Shown: piece after piece, positions 15,957 to 24,546 of the stretch
Numbering within the stretch: position 1 is the first letter of the stretch
Layout of the letters: the number at the start of each line of letters is the position of its first letter
Assembly (NCBI RefSeq): GCF_000337795.1
Contig: NZ_AOLP01000004.1
Coordinates: 186,001 to 250,000, forward strand
DNA length: 64,000 nucleotides
Direction: 5' to 3'
Source: Haloferax denitrificans ATCC 35960
Lineage (GTDB): Archaea > Halobacteriota > Halobacteria > Halobacteriales > Haloferacaceae
Notes under the pieces: model-generated
Seen by the model: only the letters and a program-made list of their open reading frames with translations
Told to the model about the DNA's origin: nothing
Database searches by the model: none
Made by a program: the position numbers and the translations under genes

Positions 15957-16167
15957 ATTGAATCGATTTTCGACGGCGGGGTATGATAGGTTTTCGGAGC
16001 CGTCTGCAGTTTGTGTCCCGCCGAGGAGACCCGTCCCGATGCGAAAGCCGCACCGAACCCAGTCTCGTATCGACACAGTCGGTCGGACCGACGCGAGCCG
16101 AAGACGGACAGTCGGCGAGCGTTCGAGCGTTCGGTTCCCCTCGCGCTCGGGACGCGAGTCGAACGCG

Positions 16168-16863
16168 TCAGACGCCGAGATACTCCTGTCGGAGGTCTTC
16201 GTCTTCTCTGAGCCGCGCCGTCGTCACCTCGTTGACGAGGTTGCCCTCCTCCAGGATGTAATGTCGGTCGGCGATTGCCATGGCCGCGGCGACGTTCTGT
16301 TCGACCATGAGCACCGTCACGCCGCGCTCTTCGTTTATCCGCCGGATGCCCGCTTCGACCTGCCGGACGATCGTCGGCGCGAGGCCCTCGCACGGCTCGT
16401 CGAGTAGCATCAACTCCGGGTTCGCGACGAGGGCGCGAGCGATGGAGACCATCTGCTGTTGCCCGCCGCTTAGGTTCTTCGCGTCGCGGTCGCGTATCTG
16501 GTCGAGTTCGGGGAAGAACTCGAACATCTCGGACTCGGGGAGGGGGTCGTCGACGGACGTCGCCGCCACGTGGATGTTCTCCGCGACGGTCAATCGCGGG
16601 AAGCACCGCCGCTCTTCCGGAACGTAGCCGAGGCCGAGGTCGGCGATTTCGTGTGTCGGGCAGGCGAGCAGGTCCGTCCCCCGGAACGTCATCGACCCGT
16701 CGATTACGCGAGGCGTCTCAGCGCCGACAATCGAGCGAATAGTGGTCGTCTTCCCGGCACCGTTTCGCCCTAACAGCGAGACCGTCTCGCCCTCCGAAAT
16801 CGCCATGTCGATGCCGAACAGCACCTGTCCGGTCTCGTACCCGGCTTCGAGTTCGTCGTCGAT
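16168..16863 (-). pseudogene. livF: livF, 5'-truncated branched-chain amino-acid type ABC ATPase
   Basis: Read on the minus strand, the frame has the complete body of a LivF ATPase: Walker A LGRNGAGKTT, Q-loop region, signature LSGGQQQM, Walker B LMLLDEP, and the family-typical end RQEYLGV. At the 5' end homology runs back through AGYETGQVLFGID to about 16863 and then stops at the junction with an acyl-CoA dehydrogenase fragment. No ATG or GTG precedes the A-loop Tyr (GYETG). The only usable start, GTG 16838, would drop the first strand and this Tyr. No livG, livH, livM or binding-protein gene is nearby, so this is an orphan remnant. Confidence 0.8.
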
Positions 16864-17179
16864 TAAGGAGTATCAAGCCATCCAACACAAGATTGCGGAG
16901 ATGGGCTCTGCGGTCGAGGCCGCTCGGTCGCTGACCTATCGCGCCGCCTCCGCGAGCGACCGCGGGGACGACGACGCGATGAAGCTCGCGAGTATGGCGA
17001 AGCAGTTCGCCAGCGTACGGGCCGTCGAGGTCGCTGACGAAGCCGTTCAGGTACACGGCGGACCGGGATACGTCGAGGACAACCTGGTCGAGAAGTACTA
17101 CCGTGACGCCCGTATCACGAAGATATACGAGGGGACGAACGAGATACAGAAGAACATCATCGCCCGCGAACTTCTCTGA
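16862..17179 (+). pseudogene. Acyl-CoA dehydrogenase, C-terminal fragment
   Basis: The plus-strand frame from about 16862 to the TGA at 17179 encodes the last 105 residues of an acyl-CoA dehydrogenase: IKEYQAIQHKIAEMG, SLTYRAAS, AVQVHGGPGYVEDN and RITKIYEGTNEIQKN. Unlike the intact paralogue at 358-1512 it keeps the catalytic Glu in IYEGT. The N-terminal three quarters is missing, and the frame upstream of 16862 is antisense of livF. It is a remnant fused head to head to livF. Confidence 0.85.
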
Positions 17180-17356
17180 GGGAGCGCAACCGTACTCACG
17201 GCCGCCCCGCATTCCACCGTCCCGCCGTCACGTCGTCGACGACGCGCCGCCGGCGAGGGCTGTGGGAATTGATGTGTTCCGACCGAGAGCATTGCATAGA
17301 CTGTTCTCGGTGCCCGTTTCCTGCCCTGCTGAGTCGGAGCACCGTGAACCGAGCGA

Positions 17357-17374
17357 GTATACACAGACGTATAC
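17357..17374. promoter_or_regulatory. GTATAC-N6-GTATAC site, second copy
   Basis: GTATAC-ACAGAC-GTATAC has exactly the same half-sites and spacing as the site at 6181-6198 upstream of the ubiD operon, with an unrelated spacer. It lies 260 bp upstream of the SDR gene. Confidence 0.5.
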
Positions 17375-17483
17375 AGTAACTAGAACCGACATGTTCGGGC
17401 ACACACCATTACAGCTCTATGCACGTAACTGACATGAACAATAACGAACATACACGAAGGATCATATTGAATGATTATATAAT

Positions 17484-17501
17484 GTATACATCAATGTATA
17501 T
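17484..17501. promoter_or_regulatory. GTATAC-N6-GTATAT site, third copy with one mismatch
   Basis: GTATAC-ATCAAT-GTATAT differs from the other two sites only in the last half-site base. It lies 133 bp upstream of the SDR start and 127 bp (start to start) from the second copy. Confidence 0.4.
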
Positions 17502-17601
17502 TCGTTTGGGTCGAGACGCGAGATACTCAGTCGCGTTCGCGGTCGCACCCAACGACCGAGAGGCAACGACGGGTCGAAAGCGGGGCGAGACGCACGTATA
17601 T

Positions 17602-17609
17602 CTTATAAG
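17602..17609 (+). promoter_or_regulatory. TATA box of the SDR gene at 17634
   Basis: CTTATAAG is centred about 28 bp before the ATG at 17634, giving a leaderless transcript. Confidence 0.6.
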
Positions 17610-17633
17610 GTTTGACAGTGCAGAACAGTACGA

Positions 17634-18503
17634 ATGACGAACCTTCTTGACGGAAACGTGTACGTCGTCGCCGGCGGTGGCGGCGACCTCGGTCGAGCCA
17701 CCGCGGAGGAGTTGGCCGCGAACGGTGCGACAGTCGTCGTCACCGACCTCGGAACGTCGATCGCGGGCGAGGGCACCGCGGAAGACCCAGCCGCGACGAC
17801 CGCCGAAGCAATCGAAGCCGGCGGCGGCGAGGCGATGGCGCACGTCGGCGACATAACCAGCCTGGAGTACACGGAGACCCTCATAGAGGACACCCTCGAA
17901 GCGTACGGGCGAATCGACGGGGCGGTCAACTACGCCGGCATCCTCCGCGACTCGTATCTCACGAACATGACGGGCGAGGAGTGGGACGCCGTGATTCACG
18001 TTCATCTGCGCGGCCACTTCTCGCTCCTCCGGAACCTCGCTCGCCACTGGCGCGACCGCGACGAGGAGACCGAAGGCGGGCTCGCGTCGGAGCGGTCCTT
18101 CGTGAGCGTCACGAGTCCGTCGGCGCTCGGGAACGTCGGGCAGGCGAACTACGGAGCGGCGAAGGCGGGCATCCTCGGACTCACGCGGACGGCGGCACGG
18201 GAACTCGCCGCGTCGAACGTCAGAGTGAACGCCCTGTTACCCATCGCGTACACGCGGATGACCGAGGGCCTCCTCGACGACGAGTCGAAGTCGGCGGAGA
18301 AAATCGCGCCGGTCGTCGCCGCGCTGATGAGCGACGACGCGGCCGGTATCACCGGCCGGACGATACGCGCCGTCGGCGACTCCGTCAGCGTCCTCTCGGA
18401 GCCCGAAATCGAGCGAACCGCGATAAACGAAAACGGCTGGACGGCCGACCGCCTCACGTCGGTATTCCACGACGAACTGGGGCTCGGTGACGGCTCGGGG
18501 TAG
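17634..18503 (+). CDS. SDR-family oxidoreductase (hydroxyacyl-CoA dehydrogenase-like)
   Basis: This 289-residue short-chain dehydrogenase has a Rossmann start with an unusual glycine motif (VAGGGGDLGRA at about 11-21 instead of TGxxxGIG), NYAGILRD in place of NNAG, and catalytic Tyr and Lys in YGAAKAG. The insertion around 42-60 and the sequence SAEKIAPVVAALMSD resemble 3-hydroxyacyl-CoA dehydrogenase domains of multifunctional beta-oxidation enzymes. It lies downstream of two sites shared with the ubiD operon and next to acyl-CoA dehydrogenase remnants, so a role in side-chain beta-oxidation is plausible. The exact substrate is unknown. Confidence 0.85.
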   Translation: MTNLLDGNVYVVAGGGGDLGRATAEELAANGATVVVTDLGTSIAGEGTAEDPAATTAEAIEAGGGEAMAHVGDITSLEYTETLIEDTLEAYGRIDGAVNYAGILRDSYLTNMTGEEWDAVIHVHLRGHFSLLRNLARHWRDRDEETEGGLASERSFVSVTSPSALGNVGQANYGAAKAGILGLTRTAARELAASNVRVNALLPIAYTRMTEGLLDDESKSAEKIAPVVAALMSDDAAGITGRTIRAVGDSVSVLSEPEIERTAINENGWTADRLTSVFHDELGLGDGSG

Positions 18504-18836
18504 CCGCCGGTCGAGACGCCACCGTTCGGGCTGGGGAGGAATCGAGCACTTCGCCGGAATCTCGCCTTCGAACGGGGGATTCGACTCGCAATTAGCCTAG
18601 CCTCCGATGCTCGGTGAGCCACCCGTGTCGGATTCTATATAGCGACATAAGGTTTTCCCGTTTGGTTCTCCGTTTTCGTCAGATGCCGCTTAAACTCATT
18701 GTCGTGCATGGACAACGAGCTAATCAAAAATTTAGGGAATATTTCATATCTGCGCTAACTACGAACACCCCAGTCCTTAGAATCAGCACTTCACGAAGCC
18801 ACTTAGTTGAGACGTGTCCCACAATTCCTAACAGCG
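18504..18836. other. Gene-free region
   Basis: Base composition shifts to AT-rich from about 18630. No credible gene, RNA or repeat is seen. It marks the left edge of the remodelled segment. Confidence 0.4.
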
Positions 18837-19243
18837 TCGAAAGACACGCTAATTGGATCGAATCTCCGGCAGGCAGTTCACCAAGGCGCGGCCAACGACC
18901 AAGCACGTTACGATATGTGTTTCGCCGCGACGCTCGCGGGTCAGGCGTTCGTAAATTCAGGCCTCGGCGCGGTTCACGCGTTGACCTATCCACTCGTCGT
19001 CGAACACGGTATCGGCCACGGGTTCAAATGCGGTACCCCTCCCTCACGTTATGGAGTATGACGTTCCGTCTGAACCCGACCGGTTCGCCGAAATTGCGAC
19101 CCTCCTCGGCCAGCGCGAGGGACCCCCGGCGACACGACGCTAGACCTCGCTACGAGAGCGTGGATGCGGTGAAACAGCTCAACGAAGACACCGGGACGTT
19201 GACGTTGTTCTCCGGATTCCGAAGCGAACCGATACTGTGGTAG
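18837..19243 (+). pseudogene. Iron-containing alcohol dehydrogenase, fragment with frameshifts
   Basis: Translated pieces match the middle of a group III iron-containing alcohol dehydrogenase. The first frame reads ARYDMCFAATLAGQAF, then NSGLGAVHALTYPLV and EHGIGHG. After a frameshift near 19022 a second frame reads LPHVMEYDVPSEPDRFAEIA. After further shifts near 19110 and 19160 a third reads VDAVKQLNEDTGTLTLFSGF. Both ends are missing: nothing homologous is seen before about 18837 or after 19243. The gene is clearly dead. The metal-ligand His in the AVHAL and HGIGHG segments are still visible. Confidence 0.8.
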
Positions 19244-19802
19244 CTCCACATGGCCAGAACCCTATACGCGTTTGTTCACTATCGTTGCACAAAAATCGAT
19301 ATGGATCAATTAGAATTACACAATTACGTTTGTAATTCTATATTCGATACAATCTGAACTATCGCAAACTCGTTCACTCGTGTCGCACACTGAGTTTTTG
19401 GAGCGTTTCTGCCTCGCCAGATTGCAGTTCAGAAAGTCCGTCACTCTGTCCTTCGAGACCGTTGTTCTACGAGGTGGTGACTTGTCTCCAATCTGCATCC
19501 ACCCTCACGACCTTCCGACTCATTCGGTAATGACACTAACTTAGGGATTGTCATTCTTTAGAAACCCGAAACGATTTGCAGAGAATGAGCCGCTCCATCG
19601 ACGCCCGTTCTGGTGCGATACTCTCTGCGGATAGTCTTACAGAAACGAAACTCAACTCAGGGCGGTCACTACCACGGCGTGCCTTCATGCTCACCGAAAC
19701 GCGTTCCTATTGGTATCCTGATACAAACACATCAATTTTTACACACCCCCGAAAGATTCAAACTCGTACGGGGTATCTCATCCGAACGAGTCGATTCTAG
19801 CC
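19244..19802. other. Gene-free region before the UlaG-like gene
   Basis: Several short open frames exist but none looks coding. It contains a perfect 10-bp inverted repeat at 19311-19340. It may hold remnants of a mobile element, but no transposase motif was recognised. Confidence 0.4.
19311..19340. repeat. Perfect 10-bp inverted repeat, 10-nt loop
   Basis: TAGAATTACA and TGTAATTCTA flank a 10-nt loop. It lies 70 bp after the end of the alcohol dehydrogenase remnant. It could be a terminator-like hairpin, an operator or the end of a small mobile element. Confidence 0.6.
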
Positions 19803-20666
19803 ATGACAGAAGACACGATACATTCGACGTGGGGCGACTGGCTCGTCAGCGAAATCGAACAGACTTCCCCAGGTGGCGTCTCGATATGGTACCTCGGTTG
19901 CAACGGCTTCGTCGTTCGTTCTGCGACGACTACACTCTACATCGACCCTTATTTCGCTGATGCAAGCCCGCCGGGGCTCGTTCGGATGATTCCGGTACCC
20001 ATGAACCCTATCGACGCAACGGAGTGTGACGGTGTCCTCACTACACATGAACACATCGACCATATGCACCCACCATCTTACGGCCCGTTGCTCGACGATG
20101 GCGGGATGCTCTACGCGCCAAGTGCTTGCTACGAGTCAGCCGACTACCATGGCGACCTGCGTGTCAACGAGGACCAGCGGGAGGTTATTGCCGCGGGTGA
20201 CTCATTCACAGTTGGTGATTTTAAAGTGCACGTCCGTGGTGCTAACGACAGTGACGCCATCGAACCCGTATCATACGTCATCGAGCACGACACGGGAACA
20301 TTCTTCCACGGCGGTGATAGCAAACCAGCTGCTGAATTCGAGGCTATCGGCGACGAGTTCGATATCGACCTCGGCGTTCTCGCGATTGGTACGGTTGGGC
20401 GGGTCTACCACGAGGCTGAAAACGAAACCCGTTCCACGAAGTGGTACATGACGACGAGCGAGTCTGTCGAGGCGGCGAACGCGCTCCAACTTGACCGCTT
20501 CCTGCCTTCTCACTACGATATGTGGAAAGGCGTGCTCGACGACCCGAAGTCCCTACACGAAGACGTCGCATCTTTCGAGTACCCCCGCAGTCTCGAAATT
20601 GTGCGTATCGGTGACCGTGTCGATCTGGATTCAACCGGTGTCGTTCCACCATCGTCCCATCGTTGA
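19803..20666 (+). CDS. MBL-fold hydrolase, UlaG-like
   Basis: This 287-residue metallo-beta-lactamase-fold protein has the UlaG/YtnP-type metal motif LTTHEHIDHMHPPS (His-x-His-x-Asp-His at about 80-85), WYLGCNGFVVRS at the N-terminal strand and FFHGGDSKPA, with a late PSHYDMWKG. The family includes L-ascorbate-6-phosphate lactonase and other lactone hydrolases. It precedes the sugar-type ABC importer, so a lactone or sugar-acid substrate is plausible. Codon use is less GC-biased than in the flanking chromosome, as in the rest of this segment. Confidence 0.85.
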   Translation: MTEDTIHSTWGDWLVSEIEQTSPGGVSIWYLGCNGFVVRSATTTLYIDPYFADASPPGLVRMIPVPMNPIDATECDGVLTTHEHIDHMHPPSYGPLLDDGGMLYAPSACYESADYHGDLRVNEDQREVIAAGDSFTVGDFKVHVRGANDSDAIEPVSYVIEHDTGTFFHGGDSKPAAEFEAIGDEFDIDLGVLAIGTVGRVYHEAENETRSTKWYMTTSESVEAANALQLDRFLPSHYDMWKGVLDDPKSLHEDVASFEYPRSLEIVRIGDRVDLDSTGVVPPSSHR

Positions 20667-20929
20667 AATTACAACTGGTAACTCGCTTCTGGTCGGCCGA
20701 GTTCGGCGAAAAGCACGGATTCGGCGGTGAACAACTCGAACTCCGTCCAACCGTGCAGGGTGCTCACGATGTTGACATCGGTCGAGAGCAAGGCGACCCC
20801 ACACCCGACGGGACGGGAGTAATCAAACCTGCGTGCACGCGCGAAGAACACGAGAGTTGAGTACGGCGTCTACGACTGTCGTCCACTATAGGCGTCATGG
20901 AGAGGACGTGGCATCAATTATTGCCAAGC

Positions 20930-21331
20930 TCAGCCCGTGGGCGACTCGACGAGTTCGATTCGTGTATTATCGGGACCACTGCAGAAGGCGTACCGTGTTT
21001 CATCGAGTTCGAATGGCTCCATGAGAATCTCGTCGTCATTCCAGTCCTCGAGTGCGGTATCTATGTTGTCGACCTCGACTCCGTAGTGAGCAATACCGGG
21101 TTCGAGAGGTTCGACAAGTCCTGCGGCCTCGTAGGGAGTGGGGTGAACGACGAAAACTGTCTTGTCGGCGAGTTCGAGAGCAGCGTACTGAACGTCACGT
21201 TCCCAGTCACCCTTTTTGATTCGACCCTGGTCCATGACGTTGACCCCTAAGAGGTCTTCTAGGGAAGCAACTGTGTTAGCGACATTAACCGTACGGAGAC
21301 CGATGTGCGAGAACGTTTCTGGAACGACCAT
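20930..21331 (-). CDS. VOC-family (glyoxalase/dioxygenase-fold) protein
   Basis: This 133-residue protein from ATG 21331 has two beta-alpha-beta-beta-beta modules of the vicinal-oxygen-chelate fold. Metal-ligand positions are visible as His in FSHIGLRT, His in IAHYGVEV and Glu in RIELVES. It starts MVVPETFSHIGLRTVNV; the longer frame upstream is less credible. It is divergent from the ABC binding-protein gene. Family members include glyoxalase I, methylmalonyl-CoA epimerase and ring-cleaving dioxygenases. Which of these activities applies cannot be decided here. Confidence 0.8.
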   Translation of the reverse strand: MVVPETFSHIGLRTVNVANTVASLEDLLGVNVMDQGRIKKGDWERDVQYAALELADKTVFVVHPTPYEAAGLVEPLEPGIAHYGVEVDNIDTALEDWNDDEILMEPFELDETRYAFCSGPDNTRIELVESPTG

Positions 21332-21484
21332 ACGTTGTAGTGGACGACGAGGGACGAAAACGTTACTCAAATGCAACGATGTGCGAATAGCCCCACTTCA
21401 TCAGATGTCTCACACGCACTATCGTGTAATATAATCAACAATCATAAGGCTTTTGTGAGGTGGATACAAACCGAGTTCTTGCAT

Positions 21485-22873
21485 ATGGCAAACCATAGCA
21501 GAGTCGAGGGAACCAACCAACAACGTCGCCGATACCTGAAGGCTGTCGGTGGGGTGGTTGGCGCGACAACGATAACTTCTCTCGCTGGGTGTACTGGCGG
21601 CTCTGACAACGGGGCAGGTAACGGTGGAACCGATACACCAACAGAATCAACGGCAGAAAGTGGGGACGACAACGGCTACAGTGAGACGATAGACAAGGCG
21701 TTCATGTCCCCTGACAGTCTTAAGATAGACCTCTGGAAGGCATTCCTCAACGGGATGAAGGAGGCGGCAGAGGACTTCGGCCTTTCTGCGAGCGCACAGG
21801 ACCATGGTGGTCAACTGAGCAAGCAGATATCACAGATTGAAGGAGCGATTACCAGCGGCGCGGATATGATAGCCGCCACCGCACCGAGTGACTCGGGTGT
21901 TCGATCGCTCGCGGAGACTGCTGTGGACAACGGCGTCCCATTCTTTGAGTATTGGTCGATGGGCAAATGGCTGGTGCCATCTTCTGTGGGTCCGGAATTC
22001 GTCCAGTACCAGATTCCGGAGACGTTCCACGCCGGAGCGATTCCCGCCAAAATCCTTTTCGAGGAGATGGGTGGCTCGGGGAACGTCGTCGTCATCCTCG
22101 GCCCGAAGGGACACATCGGATCCTATCGCTACGAGGGGTTCAAGCAGGCCGCAGAGGAATATCCCGACATCAACGTCCTCGCCCACCAGTACTCCGGTGG
22201 GTGGACCCGCAAGAAAGGACGCGAAGTGATGTCAGCGTTCGTCTCGAACTACGGCGACGACATCGACGGCGTCTACTGCAACAACGGCACACTCGGTCTC
22301 GGTGCGGCGTCGATTCTCTCCGAGAACGACATGGCGATTCCGTTCACCGGGTTCGATGGCGCGCTCTCGAACATCGAGTACATCCGCAATAATGGGCCGG
22401 ACTCCGGTGAACCATACCAGGTCCAAGAGCAAGCAGCACCACCGTTCTGGCAGGGCGGTTGGGCCGTCGCAAAGGCGTGGGACTGGCTCCACGGATGGCG
22501 GCCCAAGGTTCCGGAGCGCATGCTGTGGGTTCGGACACTGACAGTTCTCAACCCGGAACTGGACCAGTCGAAGTTCAGTGACCTCAACACCCGCTTTGCC
22601 ACGCCGGAGAAGTACATGTCCGTCGCTTACAGCGACGGGCACTCCCCGTACGACTGGAAGGCGATGTCCGTCCACGAAAGTGGGGACGACTGGGACCCCC
22701 AACACCGCATTGTCCCCATTCGGAAGTCCGAGTGGGAGCAACTCAAGTGGACGGAGGAGAACAAGCCTAGCAACCTGCAGATTCCGGATGCCTACGACGA
22801 CGAAGCCCTCTTCAACCAAGTTGACGAGGACTACAAGCAACGAAATCAGAACGGGGCAAATCCGTACCTATAA
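21485..22873 (+). CDS. Sugar-type ABC transporter substrate-binding lipoprotein
   Basis: This 462-residue secreted protein has a Tat lipoprotein signal (QRRRYLKAVGG, then a lipobox SLAGC near residue 38) and a Ser/Thr/Gly-rich linker typical of haloarchaeal lipoproteins. The mature part matches periplasmic binding protein family 1 of the ribose type: SKQISQIEGAITSGADMIAA, GSGNVVVILGPKGH and GVYCNNGTLGLGAASIL. A C-terminal extension of roughly 80 residues is longer than in typical RbsB proteins. It is the first gene of an importer operon with the ATPase (82 bp downstream) and permease. ATG 21485 follows TATA-like TGTAATATAATC at about 21424. Confidence 0.88.
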   Translation: MANHSRVEGTNQQRRRYLKAVGGVVGATTITSLAGCTGGSDNGAGNGGTDTPTESTAESGDDNGYSETIDKAFMSPDSLKIDLWKAFLNGMKEAAEDFGLSASAQDHGGQLSKQISQIEGAITSGADMIAATAPSDSGVRSLAETAVDNGVPFFEYWSMGKWLVPSSVGPEFVQYQIPETFHAGAIPAKILFEEMGGSGNVVVILGPKGHIGSYRYEGFKQAAEEYPDINVLAHQYSGGWTRKKGREVMSAFVSNYGDDIDGVYCNNGTLGLGAASILSENDMAIPFTGFDGALSNIEYIRNNGPDSGEPYQVQEQAAPPFWQGGWAVAKAWDWLHGWRPKVPERMLWVRTLTVLNPELDQSKFSDLNTRFATPEKYMSVAYSDGHSPYDWKAMSVHESGDDWDPQHRIVPIRKSEWEQLKWTEENKPSNLQIPDAYDDEALFNQVDEDYKQRNQNGANPYL

Positions 22874-22955
22874 CCCCAACTGTCACCAGTAATATCGAAC
22901 AAAGAATGAACACCACACAACCAACGTCCAAAACCGGGGCACTCCGAGTCGTTCG

Positions 22956-24545
22956 ATGAATTCAAACGTCGATTCAGCCGACCACGCCGTACAAAATTCT
23001 GACTCGATGGTCCGTTTCCGAGTCGAAAACATCCGGAAAGAGTTCACCAACGTCGTCGCGCTGGACAATGTCAGCCTCGAGTTACGGACCGGTGAAGTAG
23101 TAGGGCTCGTGGGTGAGAACGGTGCGGGTAAAAGCACCCTGCTGAACATCCTCAGTGGAATCTACCAGCAAGACCAGGGCCACATCTACGTCGACGGGGA
23201 CAGAGTGTCGATCACGAACCCTCGGATGGCATCCCATCAGGGTGTCGCTATCGTCCACCAGGAACACAACGTCATCCCGAACCTATCAGGCTACGAGAAC
23301 CTGTTCCTGGAGCAATTCCCGGACTACTCGACCGCTGGCGTCCTCGATTCTGACACCCTCAAACGCGAGGGTGCAGAGATTTTGAGCTCACTCGGTATCG
23401 ATCTGGACCTCGAGAAACGTGTCGCGAACTACTCGTTCAGCGACCGGCAGATGCTGAGCATCGCGAAGGCGTTCACCGAGACGGTCCACACCGACCACCC
23501 GATAATACTGCTTGACGAGCCGACTGCGGGCCTCGAGGAGGACGGCCGTGACCTGTTGTTCGACCGTATCGAGGACCTCCGAGACCAGGCCTCGTTCGTG
23601 TTCGTATCTCACGAACTCGACGAAGTCCTCGAGATCAGCGACCGCATCTACGTCCTTCGGGACGGCAAAATCGTCAACCATTTCGAGCAGGAAAACGCCA
23701 CTGAGGACAAGCTCCAACAGAGCATGGTTGGCCGCGAGGTTTCGGAAGAGTACTACCAGGCCTCCGACCAGCGCGACGTCGAGAACAGCGAAGTAGCCCT
23801 CACAGTGTCGAATCTCGGCAACGAGGGACACTTCGAGGACGTCTCTTTCGACGTCCGCGAGGGCGAGATATTCGGAATCTGTGGTGTGATGGGTAGCGGG
23901 AAGAGCGCCCTCGGCCGCGTGCTCAGCGGGGTAGACGCCGCGGACACCGGCGAGCTCGCCATCGACGGTACCGCCGTCGAGACGGGTTCCGTCCACCGGA
24001 TGGTCAACCAGGGTATCGGCTACGTCCCTAAAGAACGCCAGTCTGAGGGAACGCTTCTCTACCAACCGTTGCGAGTCAACGTTTCGTTGCCGAGTATCGG
24101 TACCGACCTCGTCGCCGACCGCGTGCCTGGGTTGGGAACAGTCCCCTGGCTCATCGACTTCGAGAAGGAAGACGAGATGGCAGAGGACATCGTTGAGCGG
24201 CTCAACGTCAAGACGCCCAGCATCGAGTCGCCGCTCATCAATCTCAGCGGCGGCAACCAGCAGAAAGTCGTCCTCGGAAAGAATCTCCAGCGCGAGGTTT
24301 CGGTCCTCGTTATGGACAACGTGACACGCGGCATCGACGTCGGTGCCAAAGAGGAGGTGTACCGCATACTCCGCCAGCTCGCCGACGACGGTGTCTCGAT
24401 GGTCTTCATCGCAGACGAACTACCCGAACTCATCGGGATGAGCAACCGCATTGGCGTGATGCACGAAGGCGAGTTGGTTGACGTAGTCGACTCACCACCC
24501 GGAGATAAACCAATGGAATCGGAACTAATCAGAAAGATGATATAA
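22956..24545 (+). CDS. Sugar-type ABC transporter double ATPase (RbsA/MglA-like)
   Basis: This 529-residue protein carries two nucleotide-binding domains. The first has Walker A GENGAGKST, a degenerate signature YSFSDRQ and Walker B ILLDEPTAGLEE. The second has GVMGSGKSAL, a canonical signature LSGGNQQK and a Walker B that reads VLVMDNVTRGID, with Asn where the catalytic Glu is expected. In the RbsA family one site is commonly degenerate, but loss of the Glu after the Asp in the second domain is notable. It lies between the binding-protein and permease genes and is 1 bp from the latter. Confidence 0.9.
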   Translation: MNSNVDSADHAVQNSDSMVRFRVENIRKEFTNVVALDNVSLELRTGEVVGLVGENGAGKSTLLNILSGIYQQDQGHIYVDGDRVSITNPRMASHQGVAIVHQEHNVIPNLSGYENLFLEQFPDYSTAGVLDSDTLKREGAEILSSLGIDLDLEKRVANYSFSDRQMLSIAKAFTETVHTDHPIILLDEPTAGLEEDGRDLLFDRIEDLRDQASFVFVSHELDEVLEISDRIYVLRDGKIVNHFEQENATEDKLQQSMVGREVSEEYYQASDQRDVENSEVALTVSNLGNEGHFEDVSFDVREGEIFGICGVMGSGKSALGRVLSGVDAADTGELAIDGTAVETGSVHRMVNQGIGYVPKERQSEGTLLYQPLRVNVSLPSIGTDLVADRVPGLGTVPWLIDFEKEDEMAEDIVERLNVKTPSIESPLINLSGGNQQKVVLGKNLQREVSVLVMDNVTRGIDVGAKEEVYRILRQLADDGVSMVFIADELPELIGMSNRIGVMHEGELVDVVDSPPGDKPMESELIRKMI

Positions 24546-24546
24546 A

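Larger units (their letters stand above)
17180..17633. other. Intergenic region with GTATAC sites and SDR promoter
   Basis: No gene is seen in this AT-richer stretch. It holds two copies of the GTATAC-N6-GTATAC/T site (17357-17374 and 17484-17501) and a TATA element, CTTATAAG at 17602-17609, 25-30 bp before the SDR ATG. Confidence 0.5.

Noticed and set aside
19316-19498. 60-residue minus-strand frame near the 10-bp inverted repeat, considered as a transposase remnant
   Set aside because: No DDE or other transposase motif could be seen, so the region is described only as gene-free.
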